DNA of 8,417 nt from NCBI GenBank assembly GCA_903928615.1, contig CAIYRJ010000046.1, forward strand, positions 1 through 8,417. Reading direction: 5' to 3'. The notes under the pieces are model-generated. The model had not been told where the DNA came from and did not search any database. It saw only the letters and a program-made list of their open reading frames with translations. The DNA comes from an uncultured Actinomycetes bacterium (lineage in GTDB: Bacteria; Actinomycetota; Thermoleophilia; Miltoncostaeales; Miltoncostaeaceae). This document shows positions 6,006 through 8,417 of this stretch, in pieces; the first letter of the stretch is position 1; every line of letters begins with the position of its first letter. Both the position numbers and the translations under genes were made by a program.

Positions 6006-6557
6006 CTACGGCAGCACGATCACCCCGGATCCCGTGGTGATGCGCAGGTCGCGCGGTCCCTGCGCGCCAACGTCCACGTGCACCTTCTCGATGGCCCCGC
6101 AGCGGTGCGCGGCGGCGAGTGCGCCCGGCATGCGCGCCGGGTCATCCCACTGGATCAGGAAGGGCAGCAGGGGGGTGGCACAGGCCTGGGGGATGCCCGC
6201 CACGCGCCACGAGAGCACGCTGCCGTCGTCGTTCTCGCGCGTGCCGGGCACCACCTCGTAGCCGCGCACCGCGGCCTCGGCATCGATGTCGTCCACCCGC
6301 TCGCACCACATTGCGAGGCCGCCGCCAGCCGCGGCTACCTCGGCCACCCGGGCGGTGAAGCCCACCATCGGCGCATCGGCGTCATCCAGCTGCACGAGCT
6401 CGAGATATGCCCCGGCCAGCGGCACGATCGCATTGCGGGTTCCCCAGGCGGGGTGGCGCCCACCGGGCAGCGTCACCAGCCCATGGTCGAGGAGCAGCCC
6501 ATCGGAGACCGGGGCGATCTCGGGTACCGCCCAGATGACATGATCGAGTACGGTCAC
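6006..6557 (-). CDS. Glyoxalase-like (VOC superfamily) protein
   Basis: The 183-residue product resembles the Glyoxalase_3 (PF13468-type) branch of the vicinal oxygen chelate superfamily: small, often metal-dependent proteins whose reactions are mostly unknown. Visible features are the opening LDHVIWAVPE (4-13) with His6, the block GGRHPAWGTRNAIVPL (32-47), the strand YLEL (51-54) with a possible metal-ligand Glu, and PFLIQWDDPARMP (132-144). I know no basis for naming a substrate. I chose GTG 6557 because the minus-strand hexamer TACGGT (6570-6565) ends 7 nt before it. An in-frame GTG at 6566 would add three residues but would lie inside that hexamer. No Shine-Dalgarno fits either start. The gene is alone on its strand: 102 bp separate it from the downstream regulator, which has its own promoter, and it is divergent from icd. 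Confidence 0.88.
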   Translation of the reverse strand: MTVLDHVIWAVPEIAPVSDGLLLDHGLVTLPGGRHPAWGTRNAIVPLAGAYLELVQLDDADAPMVGFTARVAEVAAAGGGLAMWCERVDDIDAEAAVRGYEVVPGTRENDDGSVLSWRVAGIPQACATPLLPFLIQWDDPARMPGALAAAHRCGAIEKVHVDVGAQGPRDLRITTGSGVIVLP

Positions 6558-6564
6558 GGCGGGC

Positions 6565-6570
6565 ACCGTA
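6565..6570 (-). promoter_or_regulatory. Possible -10 element of a leaderless promoter for the glyoxalase-like gene
   Basis: Minus-strand TACGGT matches TANNNT and ends 7 nt before GTG 6557. There is no recognisable -35 and no Shine-Dalgarno. The call is weak alone but matches the spacing seen before gcvT and the regulator at 5903. Confidence 0.35.
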
Positions 6571-6665
6571 CCCGGCCGCGTGCCCCGTGGCGGTCCCCTG
6601 CGAGCGCCGCGCCGCGTCCGGTTTCAGCATCGACCGAACGCGGGCATCTCCTTGCGCGCTGCGGG

Positions 6666-6671
6666 TACTCT
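6666..6671 (+). promoter_or_regulatory. Possible -10 element for icd
   Basis: TACTCT is the best -10-like hexamer on the plus strand in the 200-bp divergent gap between the glyoxalase-like gene and icd. No good -35 lies 16-18 bp upstream. If used, the message would have a leader of about 80 nt containing the hairpins at 6684-6731. Confidence 0.3.
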
Positions 6672-6683
6672 GTCGCGGGTTTC

Positions 6684-6731
6684 GGGCCGGGAATCATCCC
6701 GCCCACCGCCGTAGAGGGGCGCATTCGCGCC
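6684..6731 (+). promoter_or_regulatory. Two adjacent hairpins in the icd 5' leader
   Basis: GGG plus CGGGA (6684-6692, with one bulged C) pairs with TCCCG plus CCC (6697-6704) around loop ATCA. Just downstream, GGCGC (6718-6722) pairs with GCGCC (6727-6731) around ATTC. Both lie between the candidate -10 and the ribosome binding site. They do not match any riboswitch class I recognise. They could be leader structure or chance in GC-rich DNA. Confidence 0.3.
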
Positions 6732-6745
6732 ATCAGGAAGACGAC

Positions 6746-6751
6746 GAGAGG
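6746..6751 (+). promoter_or_regulatory. Shine-Dalgarno supporting the TTG start of icd
   Basis: GAGAGG lies 6 nt before TTG 6758. It is the only purine-rich site at a proper distance from an in-frame start that retains the full family N-terminus. Confidence 0.55.
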
Positions 6752-6757
6752 CTTACC

Positions 6758-8227
6758 TTGGGCAACTTTCACGTAACGGAATCGGGCAAGACGCTCGTGA
6801 CCCTCATCCCGGGTGACGGCATCGGCCCGGAGGTCGTGGACTCGACCGTCCGCATCATCGAGGCCACTGGCGCCCCGATCGAGTGGGAGGAGCGCCACGC
6901 AGGCGAGCGCGTCTTCCTCGAGGGCCTCCCCTCGGGCGTGCGCCAGGACACCATCGACAGCATCCGCAAGACGCGCGTGGTGCTGAAGGGCCCGCTCGGC
7001 ACGCCGGTGGGCTATGGCGAGAAGAGCGCCAACGTCACGCTGCGCAAGCTCTTCGAGACCTACGGCAACATCCGCCCGGCGCGTGAGTACCCCGGCGTGA
7101 AGACGCCCTACTCGGGCCGCGGCATCGACCTCGTGGTGGTGCGCGAGAACGTCGAGGACCTCTACGCCGGCATCGAGTACATGCTCACCCCGGGCGTGGC
7201 CCAGGGCCTCAAGCTCATCTCGCGCAAGGGCACCGAGAAGATCGTGCGCCTGGCGTTCGAGCTCGCCCGCGCCGAGGGCCGCGAGTCGGTCGTCGCGATG
7301 TCCAAGGCGAACATCATGAAGATGACCGAGGGCATGCTGAAGAGCGTGTTCGAGGAGGTCGCCCCCGAGTACGACGACATCGAGTCGTGGCACGTCATCG
7401 TCGACAACGCCGCTCATCAGCTGGTGAAGCTGCCCGAGCAGTACAGCGTGCTCGTGACCACCAACATGAACGGCGACATCCTCTCCGACCTCTCGTCGGC
7501 GCTCATCGGTGGCCTCGGCTTCGCGCCGTCGGCCAACATCGGTAGCGAGGTCTTCATCGCCGAGGCCGTGCACGGCTCGGCGCCGAAGTACGCCGGCAAG
7601 AACGTCATCAACCCGACGGCCATGATCCTCTCGGGCGTGATGATGCTGCGCCACCTCGGCATGTTCGAGGAGGCCGCCCTCATGGAGAATGCCGTCATCG
7701 CCACCCTCGAGGAGGGCAAGGCCATGACGCGCGACGTGGTCGGCGACGAGAAGCAGGCCGGCACCATCGGCTACACCGACGAGATCATCAAGAACCTCGG
7801 CAAGAAGCCCACCGAGTGGAAGGTGCGCGAGTACAAGCCGATCAAGCTGCCGCAGCTGCCCGCCGCTCCTGACTACGTGAAGGCCAAGACCCGTCAGGTA
7901 TGCGGCGTCGACATCTTCATCGAGTCGAACGGCGACAAGATGTCCATCGGCCAGAGCCTTGAGAAGATCACCGAGGGCCGCGACCTCTACCTCAAGATGG
8001 TCGACTCGCGCGGCACGATGGTGTACCCGCCCAACGACGTGCTCACCGACACCGTGGACGCCTGGCGCGCCCGGTTCATGCTGCGCGATGACTCCGGCGA
8101 GCTCTCGGACGCCCAGCTGGTCGACCTGCTGCAGGCCGTGGCGCAGGAGCACGGCTGGTCGCACGTCGAGAAGCTGCAGCGCTTCGACGGCGAGGACGGC
8201 TTCACGAAGGCGCAGGGCGAGGACTAG
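6758..8227 (+). CDS. icd: NADP-dependent isocitrate dehydrogenase, long Thermus-type
   Basis: This enzyme oxidatively decarboxylates isocitrate to 2-oxoglutarate in the TCA cycle (EC 1.1.1.42). The 489-residue product has the IDH/IMDH fold plus a C-terminal extension of about 110 residues, as in Thermus IDH. Visible features are LIPGDGIGPEV (16-26), the substrate loop SANVTLRKLFETYGNIRPAR (90-109), VVVRENVEDLYAGIE (126-140) with catalytic Tyr136, SKANIMKMTEG (182-192) with catalytic Lys183, and the signature NMNGDILSD (237-245) with metal-binding Asp240 and Asp244. HGSAPKYAG (272-280) has the Lys-Tyr pair associated with NADP preference. The C-terminal domain (about 380-489) ends in FDGEDGFTKAQGED, almost identical to the Thermus ending as I recall it. 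I chose TTG 6758 for its GAGAGG and because it keeps the residues before the first strand. GTG 6797 is an alternative. The frame is open upstream to 6587, but that extension is not family-like. A strong terminator follows. Confidence 0.96.
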   Translation: MGNFHVTESGKTLVTLIPGDGIGPEVVDSTVRIIEATGAPIEWEERHAGERVFLEGLPSGVRQDTIDSIRKTRVVLKGPLGTPVGYGEKSANVTLRKLFETYGNIRPAREYPGVKTPYSGRGIDLVVVRENVEDLYAGIEYMLTPGVAQGLKLISRKGTEKIVRLAFELARAEGRESVVAMSKANIMKMTEGMLKSVFEEVAPEYDDIESWHVIVDNAAHQLVKLPEQYSVLVTTNMNGDILSDLSSALIGGLGFAPSANIGSEVFIAEAVHGSAPKYAGKNVINPTAMILSGVMMLRHLGMFEEAALMENAVIATLEEGKAMTRDVVGDEKQAGTIGYTDEIIKNLGKKPTEWKVREYKPIKLPQLPAAPDYVKAKTRQVCGVDIFIESNGDKMSIGQSLEKITEGRDLYLKMVDSRGTMVYPPNDVLTDTVDAWRARFMLRDDSGELSDAQLVDLLQAVAQEHGWSHVEKLQRFDGEDGFTKAQGED

Positions 8228-8252
8228 CCCTCACCCGCACCACTTGGGTTCC

Positions 8253-8282
8253 CGAAAGGGCGGCTTCCGGGCCGCCCTTTCG
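8253..8282 (+). terminator. Hairpin terminator after icd
   Basis: A perfect 12-bp stem, CGAAAGGGCGGC (8253-8264) with GCCGCCCTTTCG (8271-8282), closes a 6-nt loop. It starts 25 bp after the icd stop. The downstream arm ends in CCCTTTCGCGTT, so the T-tract is short, but the A-rich base paired to TTT is the usual design of an intrinsic terminator. It separates icd from the regulator at 8364. Confidence 0.75.
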
Positions 8283-8325
8283 CGTTCCCGGGGTGGGGTA
8301 TGCCCATCACATGCGGGTAAAAGCG

Positions 8326-8354
8326 TTCCGGCGCGACCGGCGCGGGGCTAGGGT
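8326..8354 (+). promoter_or_regulatory. Promoter of the response regulator at the right edge
   Basis: TTCCGG (8326-8331, weak -35) and TAGGGT (8349-8354, the same -10 hexamer as at ftsZ) are 17 bp apart. The -10 ends 9 nt before ATG 8364, so the 5' leader would be only one or two nucleotides or absent. The AGGGTGG overlapping the -10 could instead be read as a poor Shine-Dalgarno. Confidence 0.45.
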
Positions 8355-8363
8355 GGCCCCACC

Positions 8364-8417
8364 ATGCTTGATGTGCTCCTCGTCGAGGACAACGCGCTGC
8401 TTCGAACCTCCCTGGCC
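8364..8417 (+). CDS. Response regulator, N-terminal fragment (cut by window edge)
   Basis: Eighteen codons are visible from ATG 8364: MLDVLLVEDNALLRTSLA. The hydrophobic first strand followed by VEDN (residues 7-10) is the acidic pocket of a CheY-like receiver domain, and the following LLRTSL begins helix 1. The output domain, and thus the regulator family, lies outside the window. It is not in an operon with icd, because a terminator and a candidate promoter lie between them. It is a different gene from the regulator at 5232-5903. A cognate kinase may follow on the plus strand. Confidence 0.8.
   Translation, partial: MLDVLLVEDNALLRTSLA

Noticed and set aside
6587..6757. N-terminal extension of the icd frame upstream to 6587
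   Set aside because: The added 57 residues are Arg/Ala/His-rich and unlike the IDH family. They would span the candidate promoter and leader hairpins. TTG 6758 with GAGAGG gives the expected N-terminus.
6554..8164. 536-codon minus-strand open frame opposite icd
   Set aside because: The plus strand encodes a complete isocitrate dehydrogenase. The opposite frame is His/Val/Gly/Leu-rich with no recognisable family, and it arises from codon bias.
1..8417. A previously undescribed defence, mobile or biosynthetic system
   Set aside because: Every open stretch of credible coding character belongs to a recognisable housekeeping or regulatory family. No integrase, transposase, toxin-antitoxin or nuclease gene was seen, so claiming a new system would go beyond the sequence.

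Overview
This is an 8.4 kb stretch of strongly GC-rich chromosome from what looks like a high-GC actinobacterium. The best guess is a deep lineage such as Thermoleophilia, inferred from recalled protein resemblance and not from a phylogeny. Supporting signs are an actinobacterial-style FtsZ (N-terminal [15 protein letters not shown]-terminal LDVPSFLK peptide), frequent GTG/TTG starts, G/C-rich third codon positions, and several operon-leading genes that appear to be transcribed leaderless. The content is mostly housekeeping. I see no phage, transposase gene, CRISPR array, tRNA or rRNA, and no convincing novel multi-gene system.

Layout. Positions 1-153 hold the Thr/Gly/Asp-rich repetitive end of an unidentified gene, possibly ftsQ by position. 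A strong promoter (211-239) and a 5' leader precede ftsZ (316-1398). A perfect 28-bp inverted repeat (1401-1473) fills almost all the space before gcvT. gcvT (1506-2609), gcvH (2606-3004) and a GatB/YqeY-family gene (3014-3460) form a tight plus-strand cluster. It supplies the T and H proteins of the glycine cleavage system, while the P and L proteins must be elsewhere.

On the minus strand, a LuxR-type response regulator (5903-5232) and a multi-membrane-span sensor kinase (5235-3457) form a translationally coupled two-component pair. This pair meets the YqeY gene tail to tail at a shared CTAG. Next on the minus strand is a small glyoxalase-like (VOC superfamily) protein (6557-6006). Divergent from it is icd (6758-8227), a long, Thermus-type NADP-dependent isocitrate dehydrogenase, followed by a clear hairpin terminator (8253-8282). 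The window ends in the first 18 codons of another response regulator (from 8364).

How the genes fit together. FtsZ drives cell division. GcvT and GcvH feed one-carbon units into folate from glycine. ICD runs the oxidative decarboxylation step of the TCA cycle. The two-component pair is probably an independent regulatory unit with unknown stimulus and targets. The main points for follow-up are the large palindrome behind ftsZ, the duplicated membrane/helix layout and unusual H-box of the kinase, and the recurring -10-like hexamer just upstream of start codons that lack a Shine-Dalgarno sequence.
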